Shown one piece after another: positions 1 to 9,037 of a stretch of 64,000 nt of DNA; the first letter of the stretch is position 1, and each line of letters starts with the position of its first letter. This DNA is from Tropicimonas isoalkanivorans (GTDB taxonomy: Bacteria > Pseudomonadota > Alphaproteobacteria > Rhodobacterales > Rhodobacteraceae), in the NCBI RefSeq assembly GCF_900112335.1, contig NZ_FOLG01000001.1, positions 620,001 to 684,000 of the forward strand, in the 5' to 3' direction. The notes below the pieces were generated by a model. It saw nothing but the letters and a program-made list of their open reading frames with translations, had not been told where the DNA came from and made no database searches. The position numbers and the translations under genes are program-made.

Positions 1-1988
1 ACCCCGATCACTGGCAAAAGGCCTGCGCAATCCGCGTATTGACCCTCGATGCAGTTGCCGCGGCCAATTCTGGCCATTCCGGCATGCCGATGGGTATGGC
101 CGACGTCGCCACCGTGCTTTTCGGCAAACACCTGAAGTTCGACGCCGCAAATCCCGATTGGCCCGACCGCGACCGCTTCGTGCTGTCGGCCGGCCACGGG
201 TCCATGCTGCTGTACTCGTTGCTCTATCTCACCGACTCGCCCGACATGACGCTGGAGCAGGTGAAGAACTTCCGCCAACTTGGCTCGATCACCGCCGGCC
301 ACCCGGAGTACGGCCATGCCAAGGGAATCGAGACCACCACCGGGCCGCTCGGACAAGGCATTGCCAACTCGGTGGGTTTCGCCATCGCGGAGGAGCACCT
401 GCGCGCGACCTGGGGCGATGACCTCGTCAATCACTACACCTATGTCATCGCCGGCGACGGCTGCCTGATGGAGGGTGTCAGCCAGGAGGCCATCGCGCTC
501 GCCGGCCAGCAGCAACTCTCCAAGCTCATCGTCTTCTGGGACGACAACGGGATCACCATCGACGGCCCCGTCGGCATCGCCGACCGCACCGATCAGCAGG
601 GGCGGTTCGCTGCCTGCGGCTGGCATGTGCAAAGCATCGACGGCCACGACCCGGATGCCATCGACCGCGCCATCGAACAGGCAAAGGCGGACGGCCGGCC
701 CAGCATGATCGCCTGCAAGACGCACATCGGCCTCGGCTCCCCGGCGCAGGATACGTCCAAGGCGCACGGCGCGCTGACTGACGCGCAACTCATCGCGGAC
801 ACCCGCGCCGTCTATGGCTGGGAGCATGGACCGTTCGAGATTCCCGGCGAGATCAAGGCCGCTTGGGAAGAGATCGGCGCGCGCGGCGCCGCGGCCCGTG
901 CGGACTGGGAAAGCCGCCTGGCCGCACAGGAAGGCGACCGCCGGTCCGACTTCGAGCGGGCGCAGTCGGGCAAGCTGCCCGGAACGCTTGCCGGCGCGCT
1001 GGCCGACTACCGCGCCAAGCTGATCGCTGACAAGCCGAAGGTCGCCACGCGGAAAGCCTCCGAAATGGCGTTGGAAATCATCAACCCGATCGTCACCGAA
1101 ACCATCGGCGGCTCCGCGGACCTGACGGGCTCGAACAATACCCGGACGTCGGAAATGAGCGACTTCACCGCCAATAACCGGGCCGGCCGCTACATCCGCT
1201 ATGGCGTGCGGGAGCACGGCATGGCGGCGGCGATGAACGGGCTGGCGCTGCACGGCGGGGTCCGCCCCTATGGCGGCACGTTCCTGTGCTTCACCGACTA
1301 CGCCCGCCCCTCCATGCGTCTGTCCGCCCTGATGGGCGTGCCCGTGGTCTACGTCATGACCCACGACAGCATCGGGCTCGGCGAGGACGGCCCCACCCAC
1401 CAGCCGGTGGAACACGTGGCCATGCTGCGCGCGACGCCGAACATGCTGGTCTTCCGTCCCGCCGACGTGGTGGAAACGGCAGAAGCGTGGGAAATCGCCC
1501 TCGAGCAAACCGGAACGCCCTCGGTCCTCGCGCTATCACGGCAGAACCTGCCCACGGTGCGCACGGACAATGGCCGGGAAAACCTGACCGCCAAGGGAGC
1601 CTACATCCTGGCCGAGGCGGAGGCGAAGCGGCAGGCCATTCTGCTCGCCACCGGGTCTGAAGTGTCTCTCGCGCTCGAAGCCCGCGACATGCTGGAGGCG
1701 GCCGGGATCGGCACTCGCGTGGTTTCCGTGCCCTGCATGGAGCTTTTCGAGGCGCAACCGGAGGCCTACCGCAAGAAGGTGCTGCCCAACTCCGGCGTTC
1801 GGGTGGCTATCGAGGCCGGCGTGCGGCAGGGCTGGGACCGCTGGCTGCTTGGCGAGCGCGCCCGCGCCAACAAGGCCGACTTCGTGGGCATGACGGGCTT
1901 CGGCGCATCGGCTCCGGCGGAAGAACTCTACGAGCATTTCGGCATTACCGCCGAAGCGACGGTGGCCAAGGTCAAGGCGCTGCTCTGA
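1..1988 (+). CDS. tkt: Transketolase, 5' end cut by window edge
   Basis: Transketolase is a thiamine-diphosphate enzyme that moves two-carbon units between sugar phosphates in the pentose phosphate and Calvin pathways. The reading frame is open from position 3, and the residues before the first internal start (HWQKACAIR) are normal transketolase N-terminus, so the true start lies upstream of the window. Visible motifs are the early [12 protein letters not shown] stretch, the diphosphate/Mg-binding GDGCLMEG (about 453-476), the acid-base GVREHGM in the pyrimidine domain, and a complete C-terminal domain. The gene converges on the DUF1194 gene across a strong hairpin. Identity is very secure; only the start is missing. 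Confidence 0.96.
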   Translation, partial: PDHWQKACAIRVLTLDAVAAANSGHSGMPMGMADVATVLFGKHLKFDAANPDWPDRDRFVLSAGHGSMLLYSLLYLTDSPDMTLEQVKNFRQLGSITAGHPEYGHAKGIETTTGPLGQGIANSVGFAIAEEHLRATWGDDLVNHYTYVIAGDGCLMEGVSQEAIALAGQQQLSKLIVFWDDNGITIDGPVGIADRTDQQGRFAACGWHVQSIDGHDPDAIDRAIEQAKADGRPSMIACKTHIGLGSPAQDTSKAHGALTDAQLIADTRAVYGWEHGPFEIPGEIKAAWEEIGARGAAARADWESRLAAQEGDRRSDFERAQSGKLPGTLAGALADYRAKLIADKPKVATRKASEMALEIINPIVTETIGGSADLTGSNNTRTSEMSDFTANNRAGRYIRYGVREHGMAAAMNGLALHGGVRPYGGTFLCFTDYARPSMRLSALMGVPVVYVMTHDSIGLGEDGPTHQPVEHVAMLRATPNMLVFRPADVVETAEAWEIALEQTGTPSVLALSRQNLPTVRTDNGRENLTAKGAYILAEAEAKRQAILLATGSEVSLALEARDMLEAAGIGTRVVSVPCMELFEAQPEAYRKKVLPNSGVRVAIEAGVRQGWDRWLLGERARANKADFVGMTGFGASAPAEELYEHFGITAEATVAKVKALL

Positions 1989-2000
1989 TACCGACGCGTT

Positions 2001-2031
2001 GCCGGGCCGGGGCAAGTGCACCCGGCCCGGC
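2001..2031. terminator. Hairpin between convergent tkt and DUF1194 genes
   Basis: An 11-bp perfect stem (GCCGGGCCGGG / CCCGGCCCGGC) with a 9-nt loop starts 12 nt after the tkt stop. There is no U-tract, so its use as an intrinsic terminator is inferred from position and stem strength. It could serve both converging genes. Confidence 0.55.
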
Positions 2032-2069
2032 GTACCACCCTCTGGGCCAGCACCGGAGGACCCGGCGTT

Positions 2070-2867
2070 TCAAGGCTCCCAGTACCGCCGCCTCTCCTGC
2101 CAGAGCTTTTCCCCGATCAGGCAATCGGTCGGATCGCGCGACACGAACTGCGCCGGGACGAGCCGGTCGGGCACGGCGACCCCAGCCATCTCCAGGATGA
2201 GCTTCCGCCGAACCGCCTCGCCAAAATCCTCCCACTCCAGCACAGGGATGACGAAGGCACCCGGCCCGCCGGTGACGCAGGTCTCGTAGTAGATATCCAA
2301 CCCCTCGAGGTGCCACTTGCTTCCCAATCCCTCGCGGGTCATGAGTGGCAGGCCGTTGATGACGATGCCCTTCGCGAGAACCGCATCCCGCGCCTTCTGA
2401 ACGGGGCGTCCTTGGTTGTTCGGCCCGTCACCCGAGATGTCGATCACCCGGCGCAGCCCATCGAAGGCGTTGCGCTCCATCATGTCCGCCCCGAAGATGA
2501 GCGCCTCCGAGATGGACGTGCGCCGAAGCCCTGGATTGAACGCGGTGGTCAGAACGTTCGCGAAGGCGTCCAGATCCTCGCGCGTCTCCAGCAGCCGCCA
2601 GTCGACAACGACTTCCTGAGTGCCGGACCACTCGACATAGGCCAGCGCCACCCGTTGAAGCATCCCTGACTGAACGGCAGCCAGCACGGCATCGGTGCGC
2701 AGCGCCTCCGCATAGCCGCGACGCTGGATTTCCAGTTCCCGTTCGCTCATGGAGCGCGACACGTCGACCATCAGGACAAGTTCAAGGTCGACCTCGATCC
2801 GCTCCGCGGCAGCGGGCGTTCCCATGGCAAGCGCCACGGCCAGAAGCAGTGCAGCAAGACGATGCAT
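2070..2867 (-). CDS. Exported DUF1194 (von Willebrand A-like) protein
   Basis: This is an exported protein of the DUF1194 family, which has a von Willebrand factor A-like fold and no established function. I chose the Met at 2867 because it opens a clean signal peptide (residues 1-21, hydrophobic core LLLAVALAMG, AAA cleavage site); an upstream in-frame start would add 12 residues before it. A metal-binding MIDAS motif D-x-S-x-S is present as DVSRS at residues 35-39. The length of 265 residues fits the family. It is probably periplasmic. It runs in the same direction as the downstream-facing neighbours but has no obvious operon partner. Confidence 0.82.
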   Translation of the reverse strand: MHRLAALLLAVALAMGTPAAAERIEVDLELVLMVDVSRSMSERELEIQRRGYAEALRTDAVLAAVQSGMLQRVALAYVEWSGTQEVVVDWRLLETREDLDAFANVLTTAFNPGLRRTSISEALIFGADMMERNAFDGLRRVIDISGDGPNNQGRPVQKARDAVLAKGIVINGLPLMTREGLGSKWHLEGLDIYYETCVTGGPGAFVIPVLEWEDFGEAVRRKLILEMAGVAVPDRLVPAQFVSRDPTDCLIGEKLWQERRRYWEP

Positions 2868-2941
2868 GGCACGAGGATGCACAGCGGGCGTTGGAACGTC
2901 CAATCAAATCGGGGCACGGCTCCCCCTGCGCAAAGCCTCGG

Positions 2942-3949
2942 TCATGCCTTGCGCGTGAACATCCCGGCCGCCGGAAGGATCACCCGGCTCACAATGGGAA
3001 CCAGAAGCATGCCCAGGATCAGGCCGAACACGCCGTCGAGGAAGGCCGTCACGGCCCATGCCACAGCGCCAGCTATACCTTCGGGCACGGCATGAGCCGC
3101 CCGTTCGGCCACGTCGTGGATCGCATGGCCGACGAAGGCGCCCACGTCCAGCACCTCCATCCCGTGAATGACGATGTTGCCGCCGACCCAGAGCATCGCG
3201 GCCGTGCCGACGACCATCAGGAGCGACATGAACCGCGGCATCCAGCGCACGATCCCGCGGCCGATCGCCCGTGTGATACCCAATCGGCCACGCTCGGCCA
3301 TCAAAAGGCCGAGGTCGTCGGCCTTCACGATCACCGCCACGGAGCCATAGACCATCGCCGTGATACCCACCGCGACCAGGGCCAGCGTCAGAGCCATGGA
3401 TAGTATGCCCGAATCCGGAATTGCCGAGAGCGCGATGGTCATGATTTCCGCCGACAGGATGAAGTCGGTCTTAATCGCCCCGGCCACGCGCGTTTCTTCG
3501 AGGTGCGCCGGGTCGCCGACCGGACCCTTCTCGACCACGTGATCGGCATGGGGCCGCAGGACGTGGAGCACCTTCTCGGCACCCTCGAAACACAGGTAGC
3601 ACCCGCCGAGCATCAGGAGTGGCGCAATCGCCCAAGGGGCGAAGGCACTCAGCAGTAGCGCGGCAGGCAGCAGGATGATGAACTTGTTGCGGATAGACCC
3701 CCAGGCGATCCGTCCGACGATGGGCAGTTCCCGCGCGGCAGGCAGGCCGTGGGTATATTTCGGAGTCACCGCGGCATCGTCGATCAAGGCGCCTGCAGCC
3801 TTCGTCCCCGCCTTCGCGGCGTCGTCGAGCGCCGTTCCGGCGACTTTGGCGGTGGTCTTGAATGCCTGCCCCGCGACGTCGTCCACGGAGGCCGCCGCCA
3901 GTTTGGCCAGACCCGCCACATCATCCAGAAGCGCTAGCAATCCGCTCAT
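2942..3949 (-). CDS. DUF808 family inner-membrane protein (YedI-like)
   Basis: The 335-residue protein opens with the family signature MSGLLALLDDVAGLAKLAAASVDD in which a soluble, Asp/Ala-rich N-terminal segment precedes about six to eight hydrophobic segments. It matches the DUF808/YedI family of inner-membrane proteins of unknown function. Blocks such as YLCFEGAEK and VLHVLRPHADH in the first third are typical of the family. A short purine-rich stretch (GAGGG) lies just before the ATG. No partner gene suggests a role. Confidence 0.85.
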   Translation of the reverse strand: MSGLLALLDDVAGLAKLAAASVDDVAGQAFKTTAKVAGTALDDAAKAGTKAAGALIDDAAVTPKYTHGLPAARELPIVGRIAWGSIRNKFIILLPAALLLSAFAPWAIAPLLMLGGCYLCFEGAEKVLHVLRPHADHVVEKGPVGDPAHLEETRVAGAIKTDFILSAEIMTIALSAIPDSGILSMALTLALVAVGITAMVYGSVAVIVKADDLGLLMAERGRLGITRAIGRGIVRWMPRFMSLLMVVGTAAMLWVGGNIVIHGMEVLDVGAFVGHAIHDVAERAAHAVPEGIAGAVAWAVTAFLDGVFGLILGMLLVPIVSRVILPAAGMFTRKA

Positions 3950-4115
3950 CTTACCCTCGTCCGTGCGTTGGAGTGAACCCTAGCCGCTCTCTCCAGACCG
4001 GCCAACCCGTCGGACGGCGGGAACGATCCCCTCGGGCAACCAACCCTCGGGCCTGCGCATCGTTCCGACCCGCAGCAAACCCGCGTCCGTCCGTCGCTTC
4101 CGCTGCACCGGCCGG

Positions 4116-4616
4116 TCAGCAGTTATTGTCGAATTTGCCGCGCAGCGCTTCGCGCACGGGGGGCGTCACGAAACTGGAGACGCTGCCGCCGAGGCGGGCG
4201 ATTTCCTTGACCAGCTTGGAGGCAATCGCCTGGTGCTGGGCCTCGGCCATCAGGAACACGGTCTCGATCGAAGCATTGAGCCGCCGGTTCATGCCGACCA
4301 TCTGGAACTCGTATTCGAAATCGGCGACCGCCCGCAGGCCACGGACGATAATGCTGGCGCCCACGTCGTCGGCGCAGTGGATCAACAGGTTCTCGAATGG
4401 ATGGACGAGGATTTCGCAGCCCGTCTGTTCGGAGATCTTCCGGCATTCCGCCCCGATCATCGCCACCCGCTCATCGAGGCTAAATAATGGCCCCTTGTCA
4501 CGGTTGATCGCCACTCCGATCACCAGCCGGTCGACCAGGACCGTAGCGCGACGGATGATGTCCAGGTGCCCCAGTGTGACGGGATCGAATGTCCCGGGAT
4601 AAAGCCCGATGCGCAT
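4116..4616 (-). CDS. coaD: Pantetheine-phosphate adenylyltransferase
   Basis: CoaD carries out the fourth step of coenzyme A synthesis, joining ATP and 4'-phosphopantetheine to give dephospho-CoA. The protein has 166 residues, the usual family length, when it starts at the ATG at 4616, which has an AGGGAG ribosome site and gives the standard N-terminus MRIGLYPGTFDP. The nucleotidyltransferase T/HxGH motif is TLGH (His17). The C-terminal KLVKEIARLGG segment matches the ISSxxVKE block. An in-frame extension to 4712 is possible but has no family support. It seems to be a single-gene unit. Confidence 0.95.
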   Translation of the reverse strand: MRIGLYPGTFDPVTLGHLDIIRRATVLVDRLVIGVAINRDKGPLFSLDERVAMIGAECRKISEQTGCEILVHPFENLLIHCADDVGASIIVRGLRAVADFEYEFQMVGMNRRLNASIETVFLMAEAQHQAIASKLVKEIARLGGSVSSFVTPPVREALRGKFDNNC

Positions 4617-4823
4617 GGTGCGTGCTCCCTGCCGTTCCTCCGCGCACCGGTTGCCACAGCCTCCCCGGGCAAATTGCAGGCACGCACCTTCCACCTCGCG
4701 CCGGCATAACATGCTGCAGCGGGGCGCTCCACCTCTTCTTCCTGTTTTGCTTGCCTAATTGGCGCGACGCCACGACGCGAACGGTTGCGGCGTCGCGCCC
4801 CGCCCAGGCGGGACGCGCAGCGC

Positions 4824-5258
4824 TCAGTGCCCCATGATCATCCCCTGAAGAGCGTCCTTCTCCATCGCCAGCTCGGTCAGCCGCGCCTTGACCACGTCGC
4901 CGATGGTGATGATTCCGATCATCGCGCCGTCGTCCATCACCGGCATGTGGCGAAACCGGCCTTCGGTCATCCGTTCCAACACCGATTCGGACTGGTCGCT
5001 CAGCCCGCAGGTCTCGATGATCTTCGTCATCATCTCCTCGACCTTGTCCGACATGCAGGTCGGCCCCCGCTTGCCCAGCTCACGAACGATATCGCGCTCC
5101 GAAAGGATGCCAGCGCATTGCTTTCCGTCCGTCGAAATCACTACGGAACCGATCCGGTTCTCCGAAAGCACCTGCGCGGCGGCCGCTACCGACGTTCCCG
5201 GCTTCACAGTGATCACACCCGCCGTCGGCTTTCCCTTCAGAATCTGCTGAACAATCAT
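4824..5258 (-). CDS. Two-CBS-domain protein
   Basis: This soluble 144-residue protein consists of two consecutive CBS domains (roughly residues 8-60 and 73-130), the fold that binds adenosine nucleotides and senses energy state. There is no catalytic domain, so it is a free-standing CBS pair, a common alphaproteobacterial type of unknown target. Its ATG lies inside the last codons of the LysR gene (ATGA overlap at 5255-5258), so the two are translationally coupled. An AGGAGGAG stretch precedes the start. Confidence 0.85.
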   Translation of the reverse strand: MIVQQILKGKPTAGVITVKPGTSVAAAAQVLSENRIGSVVISTDGKQCAGILSERDIVRELGKRGPTCMSDKVEEMMTKIIETCGLSDQSESVLERMTEGRFRHMPVMDDGAMIGIITIGDVVKARLTELAMEKDALQGMIMGH

Positions 5259-6226
5259 TTGGTCGAAGTCTCCTCCTCGAATTCCTTGGTCTTGTTGCCC
5301 CCCTCAGCGTTCCCAGAGCCGGCCATCTGTGTCAATGCCTGCCGCGCGTGCGCCATTTCCCGGCGCATCCCCGCCACCAGCAGCTCGGCGAACCGCGACA
5401 AGCGCCGCACGCGCGCGTCGTCTGCGTGGCGGATCAGGTAGAAATACCGCTTCAGTTCGAAGGCGCCTTCCAGCACCGGCGCCATCGCGGTGTCACCCGC
5501 CAGCGCAAAATCATGCGCCACGACGAGGCCCGCGCCCGCTCGCGCCATCTGGTACTGCACGGCGGAGGAATTCGACGCCAGTTGCGGCCGCTCTACCCCC
5601 AGCCGGTCGAGGTAGTCGAGTTCCTTGTCGAAGATCATCTCGGGAATGTAGCCGATCAGCCGGTGCCCGCGCAGATCCGCAAGGCCACGGATCGGCGGCA
5701 CTCCGGCGAGGTAACGGCGGGAGGCCGCCATCAGCAACCGGTAGTCGACGATCTTCTGCACCGTCAGGCGCCCCACCGCGGGCATGCTGACCCCGATCGC
5801 CATGTCTGCCTCACGCCGGTTGAGGTTGAAGATGCGCGGCAGCGCGACGACCTGCACCTCGAGCGCCGGGTGCTCGGCGACGATTTCGGCAACGACACGG
5901 GGCAACAGGAAGCTGGCGCAGCCATCCGGCGCCCCGATTCGCACCGCTCCGCTCAGGCGGTCGCCCTGCCCGCGCACCGCATCTTCCGCACAGGCCATCG
6001 CCTGTTCGGCCTCCTCCGCATGGGGCACCAGGCGCTCACCGGCTTCGGTCAGGGCATATCCGTGGGGCGACTTCAGGAACAGCGCGGCGCCGAGCCCCGC
6101 CTCCAGCCTCGCCACCCGCCGCCCGACTGTCGCCGGGTCGATCGCCAATGAAGTGCCGGCAGCCGACAAGCTCCCCTGCCGGGCCACTGCCAGAAACACC
6201 TTCAGATCGTCCCAACTCGGAGCCAT
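5255..6226 (-). CDS. LysR-family transcriptional regulator, divergent from mmsA
   Basis: This is a LysR-type regulator of 323 residues. The N-terminal winged helix-turn-helix (residues about 5-62, VFLAVARQGSLSAAGTSLAIDPATVGRRVARLE) is followed by a periplasmic-binding-like effector domain. It is transcribed away from mmsA across a 116-bp intergenic region that holds a T-N11-A palindrome, the usual arrangement for a LysR regulator controlling its divergent neighbour. It overlaps the CBS gene by 4 bp. The effector is unknown; an intermediate of valine, propionate or inositol breakdown would fit mmsA, but that is inference. The C-terminus carries an acidic tail (EFEEETSTK). Confidence 0.88.
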   Translation of the reverse strand: MAPSWDDLKVFLAVARQGSLSAAGTSLAIDPATVGRRVARLEAGLGAALFLKSPHGYALTEAGERLVPHAEEAEQAMACAEDAVRGQGDRLSGAVRIGAPDGCASFLLPRVVAEIVAEHPALEVQVVALPRIFNLNRREADMAIGVSMPAVGRLTVQKIVDYRLLMAASRRYLAGVPPIRGLADLRGHRLIGYIPEMIFDKELDYLDRLGVERPQLASNSSAVQYQMARAGAGLVVAHDFALAGDTAMAPVLEGAFELKRYFYLIRHADDARVRRLSRFAELLVAGMRREMAHARQALTQMAGSGNAEGGNKTKEFEEETSTK

Positions 6227-6237
6227 CGCACCGACCC

Positions 6238-6251
6238 TTGCAATTATGCAA
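6238..6251. promoter_or_regulatory. Candidate LysR operator (T-N11-A) between lysR and mmsA
   Basis: TTGCA-ATTA-TGCAA forms an inverted repeat with 5-bp arms 11 nt before the LysR start codon and about 90 nt before mmsA. It satisfies the T-N11-A rule for LysR-type regulators. Position suits autorepression and activation of mmsA. Binding is inferred. Confidence 0.5.
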
Positions 6252-6342
6252 AACCCTTTTGGAAACCTTCCGCTTCTCGGGCCATTCCTGCAAGACTATA
6301 TCAGCAGCAATCGAATCCGAACGCTATAAGGGGGAGGAACCC

Positions 6343-7842
6343 ATGGAACAGATCGGTCACTACATCAACGGCGCCCACGTCAGCGGCGGCTCCGGCCGCA
6401 CGGCGGACATCTACAATCCTGCGACCGGCGAAAAGCAGGGGCAGGTGACGCTCGCGACGAAGGACGAACTGGACGAGGCCGTCGCCAAGGCCGCCGAGGC
6501 ACAGAAAGGCTGGGCCGCCACCAACCCGCAGCGCCGTGCCCGCGTGATGATGCGCTTTGCGGCCCTCATCAATGAGCACATGGACGAACTGGCGGAATTG
6601 GTCAGCCGCGAGCACGGCAAGACCCTCCCCGACGGACGCGGCGACGTGCAGCGCGGGCTCGAGGTGGTTGAGGTCTGCATGGGCGGACCGGCGCTCCTGA
6701 AGGGCGAGTTCACCGACGACGGTGGTCCCGGCATCGACCTCTACTCCATGCGGCAGCCCCTCGGTGTGGTCGCCGGCATCACGCCGTTCAACTTCCCCGC
6801 CATGATTCCGCTGTGGAAGATGGCTCCCGCCCTCACCTGCGGCAACGCCATGATCCTGAAGCCGTCGGAGCGCTGCCCGTCCACGTCCCTGCGGCTGGCG
6901 GAACTGCTGACGGAAGCGGGTCTGCCCGATGGCGTGCTGCAAGTGGTCAACGGCGACAAGGAGGTCGTGGACGCGATCCTCGACAACGAGACCGTTCAGG
7001 CGGTGGGCTTCGTCGGCTCCACCCCGATTGCGCAGTACATCTATGGCCGGGCCGCCAACAACGGCAAGCGGGCGCAGTGCTTCGGCGGCGCCAAGAACCA
7101 TATGATAATCATGCCCGACGCGGACCTCGACAAGGCCGCCGACGCGCTGGTGGGCGCGGGCTTCGGCGCGGCTGGCGAACGCTGCATGGCGATCTCCGTC
7201 GCCGTTCCGGTTGGTCAGGAAACCGCCGATGCGCTGGTCGAGCGCCTGGTGCCGCGGATCGAGAAGCTGAAGGTCGGCCCCTACACCGCCGGCGAGGATG
7301 TGGACTTCGGCCCCGTCATCACCGCCCAGGCGAAGGACCGTATCCTCGGCCTGATCGACTCCGGCGTGGAACAGGGCGCGAATCTCGTCGTGGACGGTCG
7401 CGGGTTCAAACTGCAAGGCTACGAGAACGGCTTCTTCGTGGGCCCGTCGCTTTTCGACAACGTCACGCCCGACATGGACATCTACAAGGAAGAGATCTTC
7501 GGCCCCGTCCTGAGCCAGGTCCGCACGGACAACTACGAAGACGCCCTGGATCTCGTGATGGACAACCCGTACGGCAACGGCACCGCGATCTTCACCGCGG
7601 ACGGCGACACGGCGCGCGACTTCGCACACCGGGTGAATGTCGGCATGGTCGGGATCAACTTCCCCATCCCCGTGCCGCTCTCCTACCACACCTTCGGCGG
7701 CTGGAAGAAATCGGCCTTCGGCGACCTCAACCAGTACGGCCCGGACGCCTTCCGCTTCTACACGCGGACCAAGACGGTCACCGCCCGCTGGTTCTCCGGC
7801 ATTAAGGAAGGCGGGGACTTCCACTTCAAGGCAATGGACTGA
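6343..7842 (+). CDS. mmsA: Methylmalonate-semialdehyde dehydrogenase (CoA-acylating)
   Basis: MmsA is an aldehyde dehydrogenase that converts methylmalonate semialdehyde or malonate semialdehyde to propionyl-CoA or acetyl-CoA with NAD and CoA, in valine, beta-alanine or inositol breakdown. The protein has 499 residues from the ATG at 6343, which has a strong GGGGGAGGAA ribosome site; the long in-frame upstream extension is not used. Family landmarks are PFNFPAMIPLWK, KPSERCPS and the catalytic Cys281 in AAGERCMAIS. Unlike ordinary aldehyde dehydrogenases it has the MMSDH-type GFVGSTPIAQYIY block. A 3-hydroxyisobutyryl-CoA hydrolase at 15.2 kb serves the same valine route. Confidence 0.94.
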   Translation: MEQIGHYINGAHVSGGSGRTADIYNPATGEKQGQVTLATKDELDEAVAKAAEAQKGWAATNPQRRARVMMRFAALINEHMDELAELVSREHGKTLPDGRGDVQRGLEVVEVCMGGPALLKGEFTDDGGPGIDLYSMRQPLGVVAGITPFNFPAMIPLWKMAPALTCGNAMILKPSERCPSTSLRLAELLTEAGLPDGVLQVVNGDKEVVDAILDNETVQAVGFVGSTPIAQYIYGRAANNGKRAQCFGGAKNHMIIMPDADLDKAADALVGAGFGAAGERCMAISVAVPVGQETADALVERLVPRIEKLKVGPYTAGEDVDFGPVITAQAKDRILGLIDSGVEQGANLVVDGRGFKLQGYENGFFVGPSLFDNVTPDMDIYKEEIFGPVLSQVRTDNYEDALDLVMDNPYGNGTAIFTADGDTARDFAHRVNVGMVGINFPIPVPLSYHTFGGWKKSAFGDLNQYGPDAFRFYTRTKTVTARWFSGIKEGGDFHFKAMD

Positions 7843-7852
7843 CACCACCACC

Positions 7853-7879
7853 CGGAGGGGCGGGTTTCCCGCCCTTCCG
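7853..7879 (+). terminator. Terminator hairpin after mmsA
   Basis: A 12-bp stem (CGGAGGGGCGGG / CCCGCCCTTCCG, one G-U pair) closed by a TTT loop begins 11 nt after the mmsA stop. There is no long U-tract. It separates mmsA from the glycosyltransferase operon. Confidence 0.55.
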
Positions 7880-7932
7880 ATCCGGCCAAATCCACGCTTC
7901 CGGCGCTCAAACCACTGTGCTACGCCCGCTTC

Positions 7933-9021
7933 ATGGTCCTCAGCGCATCCCATTCCCGGCTGGCGGGCGCCAAAGTTCTCTTTGTCGCGAACCGGTTCCA
8001 CACGAACCTTTTCTTCGCGACCCGAGCTCTTCTGAACGCTGGCGCCGACGTCCGCGTCTTCGCGGAACGAACCGCGCCGGGCGCAGAAGATCACCGGCAC
8101 CTTACGCCTGAATCCTTCGAGCTTCCCGACGATGCCCAGCGGTTCACACAGGCAATCCACGCCTTCGCGCCGGATGTCTGCTTCGTTCGAGCGTCGTGTG
8201 GTTTGGCATCGGCGGCCTTCGCCGCCGGTCGCTTCGGGCGACATCCCATGTTCATCTACAACCAACGCCCGATGTCCTGGACGCTGCCTTGGGAAAAGGC
8301 CATCTCACGGCGCCTGCGGGGACTGACGACACGTCGTGTCACCCCGGTTCGCGGCACCCGCACGGACCGGCCGGACGATCCGCGCTCGGTCTACCTCCCC
8401 TGGCCGGTGGGTCCGTATGGCCCCGCCTCCCCGGACCCCGTCCGCTTTGAACAATCGCCGCTGGAAATTCTATGCGTCGGCAAGCTGGCCCAGCCGCGCA
8501 AGAACCAGGACCGGTTGATCGACGCGCTGGGCCGCCTTGCAGACCCCGCATCCGTCCGCCTCACACTCGTGGGAAGTTCGGATCTCTTGAAGAAGGTCGG
8601 ACATACCGATCATCTGAGGCAGTTGGAAGACAGGGCCGCCGCGGGCGCCGGCGGAATTCCGGTACGGGTTCATACCGACGTCCCCTTCGCAGGGATGCGC
8701 GCGTTCTATGAATCGCACCACCTCTGCATCCTTCCGTCCAACGAGGAGCCCCTCGGTTCCGCCCCTGTGGAAGCGATGGTCTATGGCACGGTTCCGGTCA
8801 TTGAACGCAGCTGCGGCAGCGCCGGGTATCTGACGGATGGCGTGGACGGCTATCGCATTGACATAAACGACCCCGACGCCATCGTCGGGCTTGTTACGCG
8901 GCTTGCCAAAGACCGCACGCTGCTCGCCCGAATGTCCGCCGCCGCCCGGAAGACCGCAGAGACCGAGTTGAGCGAGACCCGATTCCTCGACCGCGTGACG
9001 GCGCTGCTCGAAACACCCTGA
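7933..9021 (+). CDS. GT4-type glycosyltransferase
   Basis: This 362-residue glycosyltransferase has the GT-B fold. The N-terminal Rossmann half begins VLFVANRFHTN and the C-terminal half carries LEILCVGKLAQPRKNQDRLI, followed by the E-x7-E nucleotide-sugar site in EEPLGSAPVEAM. It should move a sugar from an NDP-sugar to a glycan or lipid at the cytoplasmic face. It is the first gene of a four-gene run with only 16 nt to the next gene. No good ribosome site precedes the ATG, so the start is the weaker part of the call. Donor and acceptor cannot be read from the sequence. Confidence 0.82.
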   Translation: MVLSASHSRLAGAKVLFVANRFHTNLFFATRALLNAGADVRVFAERTAPGAEDHRHLTPESFELPDDAQRFTQAIHAFAPDVCFVRASCGLASAAFAAGRFGRHPMFIYNQRPMSWTLPWEKAISRRLRGLTTRRVTPVRGTRTDRPDDPRSVYLPWPVGPYGPASPDPVRFEQSPLEILCVGKLAQPRKNQDRLIDALGRLADPASVRLTLVGSSDLLKKVGHTDHLRQLEDRAAAGAGGIPVRVHTDVPFAGMRAFYESHHLCILPSNEEPLGSAPVEAMVYGTVPVIERSCGSAGYLTDGVDGYRIDINDPDAIVGLVTRLAKDRTLLARMSAAARKTAETELSETRFLDRVTALLETP

Positions 9022-9037
9022 GGCGGAGTGGACATCC

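Noticed and set aside
6301-8265. A 654-codon minus-strand frame antisense to mmsA
   Set aside because: mmsA is unmistakable; the opposite frame has no ribosome site or family features.
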